64,000 nt of DNA from Arthrobacter sp. Leaf137 (GCF_001423525.1 NZ_LMOI01000003.1:81630-145629), one strand, 5' to 3'. Positions 1 to 10,200 are shown, counted from the stretch's first letter. Numbers and translations: made by a program. The notes: generated by a model from the sequence alone, not told the origin.

Positions 1-456
1 GAATCTTCTCATTATCGGCTTCCTGCACGAGCGTTCATTAGATTGCGCAGATTGTGTGGAGGGAGAGGCGTCCTGGGTGATGCCCTAGCATCCCGACAGC
101 GTCCTGGCCGGCACTACCGAATCCATTGAGGGGAATTTTTAGGGAATGTACCCCTCGACACCTTTGCTAAGTGTGCTTAGCATTAAGGCTCGATCAGTTC
201 GTGTTTGCGTACAGACTGGCAACGCAGGTCTCGCCGACCACGATGCTGGCCTGAAAACCTTCGGCTTCCACCCCCTAGGCGGGGTCATGGGCCACGAATA
301 TTTGTTCCCCTTCCCCGGCAGCTTCAATACGCGTATCGGGCGATTCTCCGCCCCTTTTTCCAGGCCGTGCTCCTGCAGACCCTCTATTTCGGCGCGCCCG
401 GAAACTGCCACTACTGCGGCCGCGAACGGGATGGGATAGATGAAACGAGCGAAACA
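1..456. other. Noncoding leader region upstream of the dehydrogenase operon
   Basis: No convincing gene is visible. A frame without stops runs into the dehydrogenase gene from position 205, but its translation has no resemblance to the family, so it is treated as untranslated leader. The left edge may hold the tail of an unseen gene: one frame is open from base 1 to a stop near 129, too short to identify. The only clear structure is the inverted repeat at 165-182. Confidence 0.5.
165..182. promoter_or_regulatory. Inverted repeat upstream of dehydrogenase operon
   Basis: Perfect 7-bp arms TGCTAAG and CTTAGCA separated by TGTG. The core TAAGTGTGCTTA (168-179) matches a 12-bp motif found three times around the marR gene at 63.5 kb (63505-63516, 63642-63653, 63666-63677). 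It sits about 275 bp before the dehydrogenase start, so it would control a long-leader transcript. Operator function is inferred. Confidence 0.45.
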
Positions 457-1605
457 ATGAAGGCAGTAGTTTACAAAGGACCGAACGACGTCAGCGTCGA
501 GGACGTACCCGACGCCAAAATCGAGCACCCCGCGGACGTGCTGGTGCGCATCACTTCAGCAAATATTTGCGGCTCGGACCTGCACATGTATGAAGGCCGC
601 ACCAGCTTTGAACCCGGACGCTCCTTTGGGCACGAGAACCTTGGTGAGGTGGTCGAAGTCGGACCGGCGGTAAGCAAGGTAAAAGTCGGGGAGCGGGTGG
701 TGCTGCCGTTCAACATCTCCTGCGGATTCTGCAAGAACTGCGAACGGGGCTTCACGAACTACTGCCTGACCATGCAGCCCGAACCAAAGCTCGCCGGCGC
801 AGCCTACGGCTTCGCGGACATGGGCCCGTACCAGGGCGGCCAGGCTGAGTACCTACGTGTGCCTTACGGGGACTTCAACTGCCTGCGCTTGGGCGAGGAT
901 GCGGCGGAAAAGGAACTCGACTATGTCATGCTCGCGGACATCTTTCCCACGGGCTGGCACGCCACTGAGATGGCCGGGGTATACCCGGGAGACTCCGTCG
1001 TCATCTACGGCGCCGGACCGGTAGGAATCATGGCCGCCTACTCCGCCATCATCAAAGGCGCAGGCAAGGTCATGGTCGTCGACCGCCACACCGACCGCCT
1101 GAAACTGGCGGAACAGATCGGAGCCATCCCTGTCAACGATGCCGAAGTCGATCCTGTCGAGTTCGTCAAAGACCAGACCATGGGCTTCGGCGCGGACCGG
1201 GGCTGCGAATGCGTCGGCTACCAGGCCCACGATCCCGGCGGAACCGAACACCCCAACATGACCCTGAACAGGCTCGTGGACTCCGTGCGCTTCGTCGGGG
1301 GCATCGGCGTGGTCGGCGTGTTCCTCCCCCAGGATCCAGGAGGCCCCGACAAACTTGAGCAACAGGGCCAGATGGCCTTCGACTACGGAAACTACTGGTT
1401 TAAAGGACAGACCATGGGCTCGGGCCAGTGCCCGGTCAAGAAATACAACCGGGCACTGCGCGACCTCATCGCCGGCGGCAAGGCCAGCCCCTCCTTCATC
1501 GTCAGCCACGAGCTGCCGCTGGACCAGGCCCCCGAGGGCTACAAGAACTTCGACAGCCGCGAAGACGGCTGGACAAAAGTCGTCCTCCACCCGGCCGCGG
1601 CCTGA
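457..1605 (+). CDS. Zinc-dependent alcohol/formaldehyde dehydrogenase (FdhA-like)
   Basis: Medium-chain zinc dehydrogenase of 382 residues, closest in layout to glutathione-independent formaldehyde dehydrogenases, which oxidise an alcohol or aldehyde with NAD. Catalytic zinc ligands appear as Cys38 (ICGSDLH) and His59-Glu60 (GHEN). Four structural-zinc cysteines lie at 89, 92, 95 and 103. The Rossmann motif is YGAGPVGIMAA. The frame is open 84 codons further upstream, but the family begins at MKAVVYKGPN, so ATG 457 is chosen; no strong ribosome site precedes it. It is the first of three genes transcribed together with another dehydrogenase and a small protein. The substrate cannot be told from sequence. 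Confidence 0.9.
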   Translation: MKAVVYKGPNDVSVEDVPDAKIEHPADVLVRITSANICGSDLHMYEGRTSFEPGRSFGHENLGEVVEVGPAVSKVKVGERVVLPFNISCGFCKNCERGFTNYCLTMQPEPKLAGAAYGFADMGPYQGGQAEYLRVPYGDFNCLRLGEDAAEKELDYVMLADIFPTGWHATEMAGVYPGDSVVIYGAGPVGIMAAYSAIIKGAGKVMVVDRHTDRLKLAEQIGAIPVNDAEVDPVEFVKDQTMGFGADRGCECVGYQAHDPGGTEHPNMTLNRLVDSVRFVGGIGVVGVFLPQDPGGPDKLEQQGQMAFDYGNYWFKGQTMGSGQCPVKKYNRALRDLIAGGKASPSFIVSHELPLDQAPEGYKNFDSREDGWTKVVLHPAAA

Positions 1606-1624
1606 CAAAAAGGAAGAACATTCG

Positions 1625-1660
1625 ATGTCGAAACGACTAATTCCCAGGGTGTGTTGTTGA
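1625..1660 (+). CDS. Putative 11-residue leader peptide MSKRLIPRVCC
   Basis: A short ORF in the gap between the two dehydrogenases. It has a good ribosome site (AAGGAAG, about 1611-1617) and its TGA at 1658-1660 overlaps the ATG of the next gene (TGATG). That arrangement would couple translation of the second dehydrogenase to this peptide. It ends in two cysteines before the stop, so a cysteine or redox sensing role is conceivable. It could be chance; there is no homology evidence. Confidence 0.3.
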   Translation: MSKRLIPRVCC

Positions 1661-2808
1661 TGCGAGCAATGGTCTACCGCGGCCCGTACAAAGTACGGGT
1701 CGAAGAAAAAGACATTCCAAAAATTGAGCACCCCAACGACGCGATCGTCCGCGTAAGCAGGGGCGCCATCTGCGGCTCCGACCTCCATCTCTACCACGGC
1801 ATGATGCCCGATACACGCGTAGGGATGACATTCGGGCACGAGTTCGTCGGCACCGTGCACGAGGTAGGCTCCTCGGTGCAGAACGTGGCAGTCGGGGACC
1901 GGGTGATGGTGCCGTTCAACGTCTACTGCGGCTCCTGCTACTTCTGCACCCGTGGCCTGTACTCAAACTGCCACAACGTCAACCCTAATGCGACGGCGGT
2001 GGGCGGCATCTACGGCTACTCCCACACCTGCGGAGGATACGACGGCGGCCAGGCAGAATTCGTACGCGTCCCCTTCGCTGACGTGGGGCCCTCGAAGATT
2101 CCGGACTGGATGGACGAAGAGGACGCGGTCCTGCTCACCGACGCCTGCCCCACGGGCTACTTCGGTGCCCAGCTCGGGGACATCGCCGAAGGCGATACCG
2201 TAGTCGTGTTCGGTGCAGGCCCCGTGGGCCTGTTCGCGGCCAAGTCCTCCTGGCTGATGGGGGCAGGGCGGGTGATCGTGGTCGACCACCTCAATTACCG
2301 GTTGGAGAAGGCCCGCAGCTTCGCTCATGCCGAGACGTACAACTTCGTCGAGTACGACGACATCGTGGTGCACCTGAAAAAGGAAACCGACTACCTGGGC
2401 GCCGACGTCGTCATCGACGCCGTGGGGGCCGAGGCGGACGGCAACTTCCTCCAGCACGTCACTGCCTCCAAGCTCAAGCTGCAGGGCGGCTCCCCCATCG
2501 CGCTCAACTGGGCGATCGATTCGGTCCGCAAAGGCGGCACGGTATCCGTCGTGGGCGCGTACGGGCCCATTTTCAGCGCGGTGAAGTTCGGCGACGCGAT
2601 GAACAAGGGCCTCACCCTGCGGATGAACCAATGCCCGGTGAAGCGCCAGTGGCCGCGCCTGTTCGAGCACATCCGCAACGGCTATCTGAAACCCAGCGAC
2701 ATCGTGACCCACCGTATTCCGCTGGAGCACATCGCCGAGGGCTACCACATGTTCTCCGCCAAACTGGACAACATCATCAAGCCGCTCGTTGTCGCCGGCC
2801 AGTCCTGA
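1660..2808 (+). CDS. Second zinc-dependent dehydrogenase (FdhA-like)
   Basis: Medium-chain zinc dehydrogenase of 382 residues, a divergent paralogue of the gene before it. Zinc ligands are Cys38 (ICGSDLH), His60 and Glu61, and the structural cysteines are at 90, 93, 96 and 104. The cofactor motif is FGAGPVGLFAA. Start choice: ATG 1660 gives the family-typical MRAMVYRGPY; GTG 1651 and ATG 1669 are alternatives. AGGG at 1646-1649 gives a ribosome site. Two paralogues in one operon suggest two steps, or two substrates, of one alcohol/aldehyde route. Confidence 0.9.
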   Translation: MRAMVYRGPYKVRVEEKDIPKIEHPNDAIVRVSRGAICGSDLHLYHGMMPDTRVGMTFGHEFVGTVHEVGSSVQNVAVGDRVMVPFNVYCGSCYFCTRGLYSNCHNVNPNATAVGGIYGYSHTCGGYDGGQAEFVRVPFADVGPSKIPDWMDEEDAVLLTDACPTGYFGAQLGDIAEGDTVVVFGAGPVGLFAAKSSWLMGAGRVIVVDHLNYRLEKARSFAHAETYNFVEYDDIVVHLKKETDYLGADVVIDAVGAEADGNFLQHVTASKLKLQGGSPIALNWAIDSVRKGGTVSVVGAYGPIFSAVKFGDAMNKGLTLRMNQCPVKRQWPRLFEHIRNGYLKPSDIVTHRIPLEHIAEGYHMFSAKLDNIIKPLVVAGQS

Positions 2809-2822
2809 AGGGAGACGGCACC

Positions 2823-3407
2823 ATGACCGAGACAGCCACACCATATATCGCCAACAAACGCATCCCGCCGAAGTCCGCGGAAGAACTGCGGGCCCAAATC
2901 CCCGGATGGGGTGCCGACCTCGACCCAGCCGACCGGCCCTCCTACCCGCAGGAGCAACCCGGGATAGAGACCGGCGCGCGCTGGGACTTTCCCGAACGAC
3001 ACCCAGAAAAATGGCCCCGGGAACGGTCCATCGAGCACGCCTTCCTGCCCCCCGTTTTCGGGACCTCCACCCCTCCTACCGGGGTCTCCGGCGCCATCCG
3101 GAGATACGCCTACAAATACAGTGAAGGCCGGGCCGTGCACTGGCTCTTGCTGATCGCAGCCGACCGGGTGGACGCAACGGAACACCACCTGAAATCCTTT
3201 GCCACACTCCATCCCGACAACCCCGTCACCGAAACCGGGGTAGTCAGCGAGTTCCGCCGGGGCGGCTTCCCATCACGGTTCGGGCAAAAGCGCGCAGACG
3301 TCAACCACCAGTGGATGGATCCCATCATCGTGGCCGGACCATGGGTGCTGGCGGCTGCAGGGCTCGCAGCCGCATTCAAGGCCCTGCAAGAACACCGCAC
3401 AGCCTGA
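2823..3407 (+). CDS. Conserved hypothetical protein of dehydrogenase operon
   Basis: A 194-residue protein 14 bp after the second dehydrogenase, with ribosome site GAAGGGAGA before ATG 2823. I do not recognise a named domain. It is soluble-looking and rich in Pro and Trp through residue 90. A hydrophobic stretch near the C-terminus (around 165-185, IIVAGPWVLAAAGLAAAF) could be one membrane segment. Its position implies a role linked to the two dehydrogenases, perhaps an electron-transfer or membrane-anchoring partner, but that is inference. Confidence 0.75.
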   Translation: MTETATPYIANKRIPPKSAEELRAQIPGWGADLDPADRPSYPQEQPGIETGARWDFPERHPEKWPRERSIEHAFLPPVFGTSTPPTGVSGAIRRYAYKYSEGRAVHWLLLIAADRVDATEHHLKSFATLHPDNPVTETGVVSEFRRGGFPSRFGQKRADVNHQWMDPIIVAGPWVLAAAGLAAAFKALQEHRTA

Positions 3408-3818
3408 CACACGTTCCGCCGGGGCGTCGGAAGGCCGGCGCTAACAGCACCAACGTGCCCAGCAATTCCTGCCGCGGTGACCTATGCGAAGTGGGCGCCG
3501 CGGCTGGAGTGGCTGTGCGGGCAATGCCCTGCAGAACTGCCCCGATCAAGGGCGCCGACTCGGGGCAAAGCTCAGGATTCAGGAGCACCCCGGACACCTT
3601 GCCGGCGACACTATCGCTGCGAAAGCCAAGCCCGGACCCACCCGACAGCAACCAGGGTCAGCGCGCTCACGACTAACAACCAGATGCCCCGGTTCACCCT
3701 GAATACAAAGAATAATCCGTAGTTCCTGAGATATTCCGCGATGCTGAGATCCCCGCTGAACCAAGCAGCGGACCATCGGCCCCTCACGGTCAAGCGAGTC
3801 TGGAGGGCAGCTTCTGCA
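3408..3818. other. Intergenic region without a recognisable gene
   Basis: About 410 bp between the dehydrogenase operon and the DUF1345 gene. Short frames on both strands have no recognisable similarity and no ribosome sites. A GC-rich inverted segment just after 3407 (CCGCCGG...CCGGCG) may end the upstream transcript. Promoter elements of the next gene presumably lie near 3700-3800, where the sequence is less GC-rich. Confidence 0.4.
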
Positions 3819-4448
3819 ATGTCACACATTGATCGCAAAGCCCTGGTTTCGGCCATCATCGGCCTAGTTGCCGCACTCGTTCCGGCGCTGCTCGGAGCTC
3901 CCGAGCTCGCGCCCTTAATCGGGTGGTCTGTCGCCGGATGTGTCTTCCTGACGTGGTCATGGAAGAAGGCATGGCCCGCCGGTCCGGAGGCTACGGGTGA
4001 ACTCGCCCGCCATGAAGGTCGATCTCGAAGACTCGTTGACTCCCTCATTATCGCCGCGACATTCGTCAGTCTCGTAGCGGTCGTCTTTGCATTGATCCGA
4101 AGCCAGCAGAAAGACTTCATCGGCGTGGCCGCAGCGCTCCTGGCAGCTCTCGGCGTAGTGCTCGCCTGGGCTCTCGTCAACACTGTCTACGCCTTCAAGT
4201 ACGCCCGGATGTACTACCACGACGACCATCATCGCTTCCGCTTCAACCAAGACGAGGAACCGTCTTACAGCGACTTCGCCTACGCAGCATTCTCCATCGG
4301 CATGTCATACAACGCGGCCAATGTGAACGAATCATCCACTCCCTCCCGCAGGATCGCCCTGGGGCACGCTCTCCTCTCCTACTTCTTCGCCACCTTCGTC
4401 GTCGCAGTAGCGATCAACCTTGTCGTCAGCCTCGGTCAGTCCAGCTGA
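3819..4448 (+). CDS. DUF1345 family membrane protein
   Basis: A 209-residue polytopic membrane protein with about five hydrophobic segments. The C-terminal block (DFAYAAFSIGMSYNAANVN... then HALLSYFFATFVVAVAIN) is the conserved signature I associate with DUF1345, a family of unknown function. ATG 3819 is chosen because GGAGG at 3802-3806 lies upstream and because the first membrane segment follows at once; the open frame extends 26 codons further. It appears monocistronic. Confidence 0.8.
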   Translation: MSHIDRKALVSAIIGLVAALVPALLGAPELAPLIGWSVAGCVFLTWSWKKAWPAGPEATGELARHEGRSRRLVDSLIIAATFVSLVAVVFALIRSQQKDFIGVAAALLAALGVVLAWALVNTVYAFKYARMYYHDDHHRFRFNQDEEPSYSDFAYAAFSIGMSYNAANVNESSTPSRRIALGHALLSYFFATFVVAVAINLVVSLGQSS

Positions 4449-4560
4449 ACCACACCCCAACCTGACGTCAGGCACCCACGGAAAAGATGTCAGATTAGGG
4501 TCCAATTCCGCTTTCCAGACCTCTTATCCGAAGGGTCCTGGACCCTACTCAGGCACTCAC

Positions 4561-4915
4561 TCAGAAGGCAGCAGCCTCAACGCAGCCACCAACAGCCTGG
4601 AACTTCTGGTCCTCTGCGGTCTGGGCAACCACGTTCCGGGCGCACGGCGCACTGACCTCGGTTTTGGTGCCGGACGTGGAGTCGATGCCCCAGGCAAAGC
4701 TGCACGCTGTAGCCCCCCGGCTCCGCCTGGACCTTGGACGCCGGGAGGCCGAAGTGTGCCGCCACGTCCGCGGTCACGTCGTCGAAGTCCGGCCCGTAGT
4801 AGATGGTGGTCTCATCGGCGGCCTGCGCCTTAATCAGGCTGAGGTTGGCGAATCCGCCCTCTGTGAGGATGGGGGTGAGGTCGTGGCTGCGGCCCGGAAC
4901 GGAGGCACGGGCAAT
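4561..4915 (-). pseudogene. Remnant of a LytR C-terminal (LytR_C) domain protein
   Basis: Reading the minus strand from about 4915, one frame gives DLTPILTEGGFANLSLIKAQ then TTIYYGPDFDDVTADVAAHFG, which resembles the C-terminal LytR_C domain of LCP-type cell-wall proteins. After VQLCLG the homologous reading moves to another frame (IDSTSGTKTEV... NVVAQTAEDQK), consistent with a one-base insertion near 4697, and ends at TGA 4561-4563. Nothing of the membrane or catalytic domain remains upstream. It is a truncated, frameshifted relic; family assignment is from pattern only. Confidence 0.5.
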
Positions 4916-4976
4916 CAGAGGCCACCGCGGCGCGCCCGCGCGAATACCGGCCACCCCCCTCGGTCAGAAACAGGGC

Positions 4977-5906
4977 TCACCCTTTCCGCTCCGCCCGGTA
5001 CGCGCTGGGACTCACCCCATGCAGGCGCCGGAACTGGCGGGAGAAGTAGAACTGGTCCTGCAGCCCGATCTCGCGGCCCACCTCGGCGATGGGCAGGTCA
5101 GTGGTGTCCAGCAGCAGCCGCGCCCGCGCCATCTTCAACGCCGTGTGGTGCGCCAGCACTCCCCCGCCCGTCGCCTCCCGGAACAGCTTGCTCAGGTACG
5201 ACGACGACACCCCCACCAGCGCCGCAAGATCGGCCAGGCGGACCGAGCCGTCCACCCGGTCCTCCAAATAGTTCATCGCCTGCTGCAGTGGCGTCCCCTT
5301 CTCCGGCAGCCGGCGGTCGATGGCCAGGGCGGTCAGCAGCCGCCACGCCATCCCGGCAGTGGCCACCAGCCTGGCCGGCGACTGGTCCTTCTCCAGCACG
5401 CTGATGATCTCGTCCAGCATCGCCGTCAGCCGGTCCGCCGCCACCAGCGGAATAACCTGCGCACCCCGCACGCCAGCTCCGTCCAGCAGGTCAGCCACAT
5501 CGGCACCGCGCACATGGCACCACCAGATAGTCCACGGGTCGCCTTCCGCGGCACCGTACGCGTGGGCCTCACCTCTTCCGCCGGGAAGCACGACGGCGGT
5601 GGCCGCACCCACGGCGGTCCGCACCCCGCCGGTTTCCACCCACCCCGTGCCCGCGACGCACAGGATCACAATGGTTTCCGCCGCGCCGTCCGGCCGGTGC
5701 CGGCCGTGGTCGGCGGCTGCGGGAAAGACGCCGGCGTCGGTAACCACCAGGTGCCGGGTGATGGGACGGCTGAGGGCATCGCGGACCAGCGGCCGGGGCA
5801 CCACCACCAGCCGCTGGTTCTGGAACCCGGTGGCGCGCGCCAACCCGTCCCCTTCCGTCACGGAATGTCCATGATAGAACGGAAGCCCGGCAGCGGAACG
5901 GGACAC
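4977..5906 (-). CDS. AraC family transcriptional regulator
   Basis: A 309-residue regulator with an N-terminal cupin-like sensing domain (about 20-170) and a C-terminal double helix-turn-helix (about 200-305). The second helix-turn-helix carries the family signature IGLQDQFYFSRQFRRLHGVSPSAYR. It starts at GTG 5906, six bases after the stop of the cellulase-like gene, so it is the last gene of a three-gene minus-strand operon. The likely role is to sense a sugar and activate that operon. Confidence 0.88.
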   Translation of the reverse strand: MSRSAAGLPFYHGHSVTEGDGLARATGFQNQRLVVVPRPLVRDALSRPITRHLVVTDAGVFPAAADHGRHRPDGAAETIVILCVAGTGWVETGGVRTAVGAATAVVLPGGRGEAHAYGAAEGDPWTIWWCHVRGADVADLLDGAGVRGAQVIPLVAADRLTAMLDEIISVLEKDQSPARLVATAGMAWRLLTALAIDRRLPEKGTPLQQAMNYLEDRVDGSVRLADLAALVGVSSSYLSKLFREATGGGVLAHHTALKMARARLLLDTTDLPIAEVGREIGLQDQFYFSRQFRRLHGVSPSAYRAERKG

Positions 5907-5912
5907 CGGAGC

Positions 5913-7262
5913 TCAGCTCACAGTAAAGCCGAGGATCAGATCGTTCATGCGCCGCTGCCACCCGGCGTCAGCCCACATGGGGTGGTGCGGGGCCGCGTTG
6001 GAACACGGCACCATCCCCCACACGCCGTGCGCCAGTGCCGTGCGGATGCCGTGCTCGGCCAGCTCCCGCCCCGCCGGCCCTTCCTCGAACCCGCCCTGCA
6101 GCGGTGTGTAGCCGATCCACCCCTCGCCCACCACCGCGGGCACGTCCTTCCACCGGGCCCACGCGGCGATAGCCACCACCCGCGATTCGATCTCGCGCCA
6201 CATCACCTCCCGGTACGGCCGGTATTCCTTGTCCAGCCACGTGTCCCAGGCCGCGGGATCGATCCAGTCGTAGCCGTAGAACATCTGGTCCGTGACCACG
6301 GTGGCCCGGTACTTCCAGGACGCCAGCCGCCCGTACTCAGCAAACGAGGGAGCATCGGCCCGCAACAGCGACCGCAGGGCAGCGTTGGGAAACCCGTCGG
6401 TCCCCTCGGACCGGATGTCGATCCGCTGCTGCAGGGCATCGAGTACCCCATAGCTGTAGACGTGAAACTGGGCGGCGCCCATGCCCTCGGGAACGGTGTG
6501 CATGGCCAGGTGCGGCGGCTTGCCGTAACTGGCCGTCACCAGCAGGTCCGGGTGCAGCTTCCGCAGCCGCTGCACCTGCTCCGTGCCGCCGTCGGCCAGC
6601 GCCGGGAGGATGGAGAAATCCACCTCGTTGTGCAGTTCCACCATGGCGATCCGCTCCCGGTGCCCGGCCCCGGACACGGCGCGGATCAGCCGGTCCCAGG
6701 CATCGGCCAGGACCCGGTACCGGCCGGCCAGCGGGACGGCGTCGATGGCCTCGAACCACTGCGGGGAGGCGGCGAACACCGTGGACTGCTGGTATTCCCA
6801 GCTGGCCAGGAGGATCACCAGCCCGTGGCGTTCCGCGGCGTCGAAAAGCGCGATGAGGCGCTCCCGCAGGTTCAGCCGGTACCCGCCGGGGGCGTCGTAC
6901 CAGCGGGTGCCGCGGCCGTAGATCCCGCCGTCGGGCGCCGTGCCGAGCCCCCCGATCTCCAGGTCCTCCGCGAGCGCGTCCAGGCCGAGCCCGCCGAAAA
7001 GCAGCAGCGGTGCCGCGCAGATCCGGATGGCGTTGTATCCGAGCTCCGCCGCCCGCGCACACGCAGCGTCGAGGTCCGCGTACGGGCCGCCGTCCTCGGC
7101 GCGGGTGTACCAGGAAAAGTCCCAGAGGGTGATGGCCAGCCGGGGCGGAAGGTGCGACGGCGGCGCTCCCGTCAGGGAGCCCGTGTCACCTTCCACGGTT
7201 CCGGACCCCAGGTAGCGGGGTTTTTCACTCCCGGAGGTTTCAGTCCCCAGGTTTTCGGTCAC
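5913..7262 (-). CDS. Cellulase-like glycoside hydrolase family protein
   Basis: A 449-residue protein with a predicted TIM-barrel fold of the cellulase-like type. Clues are LWDFSWYTR near the start, GYNAIRICAAP, MVELHNEVDFS with the proposed acid/base Glu in HNEVD, and VVGEGWIGYTP with a second Glu placed like a nucleophile. No signal peptide, so it acts in the cytoplasm, probably on imported oligosaccharides or glycosides. Its ATG overlaps the stop of the DUF5107 gene (ATGA, 7259-7262), which means coupled translation. The exact substrate is unknown. Confidence 0.75.
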   Translation of the reverse strand: MTENLGTETSGSEKPRYLGSGTVEGDTGSLTGAPPSHLPPRLAITLWDFSWYTRAEDGGPYADLDAACARAAELGYNAIRICAAPLLLFGGLGLDALAEDLEIGGLGTAPDGGIYGRGTRWYDAPGGYRLNLRERLIALFDAAERHGLVILLASWEYQQSTVFAASPQWFEAIDAVPLAGRYRVLADAWDRLIRAVSGAGHRERIAMVELHNEVDFSILPALADGGTEQVQRLRKLHPDLLVTASYGKPPHLAMHTVPEGMGAAQFHVYSYGVLDALQQRIDIRSEGTDGFPNAALRSLLRADAPSFAEYGRLASWKYRATVVTDQMFYGYDWIDPAAWDTWLDKEYRPYREVMWREIESRVVAIAAWARWKDVPAVVGEGWIGYTPLQGGFEEGPAGRELAEHGIRTALAHGVWGMVPCSNAAPHHPMWADAGWQRRMNDLILGFTVS

Positions 7263-10200
7263 AGTGCTGCCCCCTCTTTCGTGCCGGCATGCGCGGCCAG
7301 CAGGCGCCCCTGACCGGCCAGCTGCCGGAGGTGCGCGGCTGCTGCGGCCCGGGAAGCTGCGGTATCAGTGTTAAAGAGGAGCAGCTCAGGCAGCGATGTC
7401 GCGAAATAGTCCGGCGCAGCGGGAGCGGAGTCCAGTTCATCAGCCCGGGCCTCCAGCTGCCGCCAGACGTCCTCGCCGCCGTCCGGCAATCCCAGCCGCA
7501 CGAAGGCGATGCCCCGCCAGTAATCCGCCGAGCCTGCCGGACGCCGGTCCACCGCCAAGGGTCCGCCCGCCAGAAGGGCACGGTTCCACGCCTCCGCCGC
7601 GGCAGCAGCGTCGCCGGCAAGGTCCAGCGCGTCTCCCAAGGCCACGAACCGCTCAGCCATGCTGTCCGCGGGATGCCGGCCCTCGCCCAGGTTCGCCGGG
7701 GCCTCGATGCCGTCCCGCAGCAACGCTGCGGCCGCCGTCGGGCCCTCCGCCATCAGGACCCGGGCATGCCGGACCGCGGCCCGGTCGTAGGCCGCAAGCG
7801 CCAGGCCCTCACCGCCTTCGAAGGGCTGGAAACTGCGGGACGCCAGGAGCGCCAGCGCGTCCTCCGCCCGCCCGGCATCGGTCAGCAGGTTGGCGTAGAG
7901 GATGGCGAGGTCGTCCCGGTCCAGGACGGCGGGCCCGTGCTGCTCTATGGCGGTGATCCGCTCCCCGGCCGGCAGCCCGCGGACCTCCGCGAGGACGGCA
8001 CGCTCGAACACCAGCCGGGCATCGCCTGGGGCCAGTTCCAGGGCGCGGCGGAAGTACCGGTCAGCCGTGCCGGGGTCCCCGCCCGTATTCACCGTGGCAA
8101 GGGCGGCATTCCGCCACACCACGGGATCCTGCGAACCGTGCGCCATGGCCTTCTCCAGGTACGCCAGGGCGTCCGTGGTCCTCCCTGCGTCCAGCAGCCA
8201 GCACCCCAGCAGCCCGTGGGCAACCCTGTCCTTGGGATCGGCCTCGAGCGCCCGGTGCAGCGCGTCGAAGTCGTCCAGCCCGTAGGGGAACGCGTACGTG
8301 GTATCCGCGCGCCTTGCCCTGGCACGCTCCGCGGCGGCGGCCTCCGGGTCCAGCATTTCCTCGAGCCAGCTGGCCCGCATGTAATGCCGCAGCGGGCCGG
8401 GGTTGCCGAAGGCCGGGTGGGCATCTGCGGGTTCCGCGCCGGGGGTCAGATCAAGGGCACGCTGCCACTGCCCCGCCCGCGCCAGCCAGCAGGCCACCGC
8501 CAGGCCGGTCTTCGGATCCGCAACATTCAGTGTTCCGGCCAGGGCCCGCGCCACCGGATCCAGGGGATCGGCCCCCAGGATGTCCGCCAGCAGCGCGGTG
8601 CTTTCCCTCCGGCGCCCCAGCCGTTCCAGTGCGAGGTAGCTCAGGTGCCCGGCCTCCGGGCTGGTTGCCTCTGTCGCAAGCGCCAAAGCCGCCCGGCGGA
8701 GTGCTTCCGCCGCGTCACCGGACCGGAGGGCCAGCCGGGCGAGGGCCAGGTGCGCCGGGTGGGCCCATGCCCTGTCCCAGGCAGCCTTTCCGAAGCGTTC
8801 CCGGGCTTCCTCCAGATGCCCGGTCCGCTCCAAGACCAGGCCCAGCCGGTAGCTCGCTTCCCCGCTGGGCGGGTTCAGGTTCCGCCGGGTCAGCCGGGCC
8901 AGGGCGTTCTCCAGCAGGTCCCGGGCCTGGGCATAGTGCCCAGTGCGGTACTCCGCGGCCGCGAGCGCGGTGGAGGCGCGGGAGTCCAGCGGATCCCGGC
9001 GCAGCATCTCCTCGAAATACGGAAGAGGTGACCGGGTTGGGTGCCGGTTCTGTGCCAGGTGCGTTCCGGTGATGAACAACTCGTCCATGCTGTCCATGTC
9101 CTGCGGCTGCGCCGGTTCGGTGGCGGCCCACGGTTCGGGGTTCTCCGCGGGGTGCCGAAGGGTCCACGAGATCAGTTCCGTGGTCCCGTCCACGACCCGC
9201 ATCGTCAGGTCGGTGCCGGCGGCGGGCACGGGCAGATGAAGCGTGGCGGTAAACGGATGGGCGGGCGAGAGGACCGCGGCCCAGGTGTGGAGCGTCACGT
9301 CCCCGAGCCTGAGCTCAATCCGCGCGTCCCGGCGTGCGGTGGCGGAGACGCCCACGGTGACGGTGCGGCCCGCGTCATCCAGGGAAAGCGCGACGGCGGC
9401 GTCCAGGTTCGCCTGCTGCGCCGGGCCCATCTGCCGGATGGGGTACCAGTACTGGCTGAAGGTGCGCGTCTCACCCGGGGCGAGGTAACTGAAATCGGGC
9501 TGGTTGTCCGTGAAGACGCCGGCCATCAGCTCCACGTACGGGCCGTCGTCGTCCGTAAGATGCCGATCCCAGGCGGTGCCCACCGGGCCGGTCCCCCACG
9601 TCCACTGCTTCTTGCCCGGGGCAATGCTCCGGTCCGCCCAATGGACGAACCCGGCCCCGGCGGCATGGTCGTACCCGCCGAAGAAGCTGTCCTTCGTGTC
9701 CGTGACCATGTAGGAGGTGGGGACCGGGATGTTGGCGTAGAAGTCGAGCCGGTCCGCATCCGGCCGGTCCGTATCGCCGGCGCCTGATGCTGCGAGCGCA
9801 GGGTAATCCACGCCGTAGTACGGCCGGTCCGCGCGCGGGAAGGCGGTGACGGCGCGGCGGGCATGGTCCGCCACGTGGGTGACGTCCGTGGGGAAGAAGG
9901 ACTGGTACTTGTCGTGCACCCGGGCCGCGACGTTGGCCCACCAGAGGAAGGTCTGCGGCTCGTCGGTCCGGTTGTGGAGCCGGGCCTCCACCTCGATGAG
10001 CGAACTGCCCGGAGTGAGCCGGACACCGTGGGTGCCGCGCATCCGCTGGAGCGGGTCCAGGTCGCTGTGCCACACGGTGACGCTGCCGTTCCCAAACCGT
10101 TCCACGGCGGTGTCCACGGGGAGGAAGGTGGCCGGCCGGTGGTGCTGGGGCCAGTTGAACTCCACCCCGCCGGAGATCCACGGCCCGGCGAGGCCCACCA

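Noticed and set aside
205..456. N-terminal extension of the first dehydrogenase
   Set aside because: Arg/Pro-rich sequence unlike any family member; the true start MKAVVYKGPN is at 457.
4461..4472. Palindrome CCTGACGTCAGG after the DUF1345 gene
   Set aside because: Single short palindrome with no gene start beside it; chance is likely.
4803..7313. 836-codon plus-strand frame opposite AraC and cellulase-like genes
   Set aside because: Pro/Arg/His-rich translation with no family resemblance; antisense shadow.
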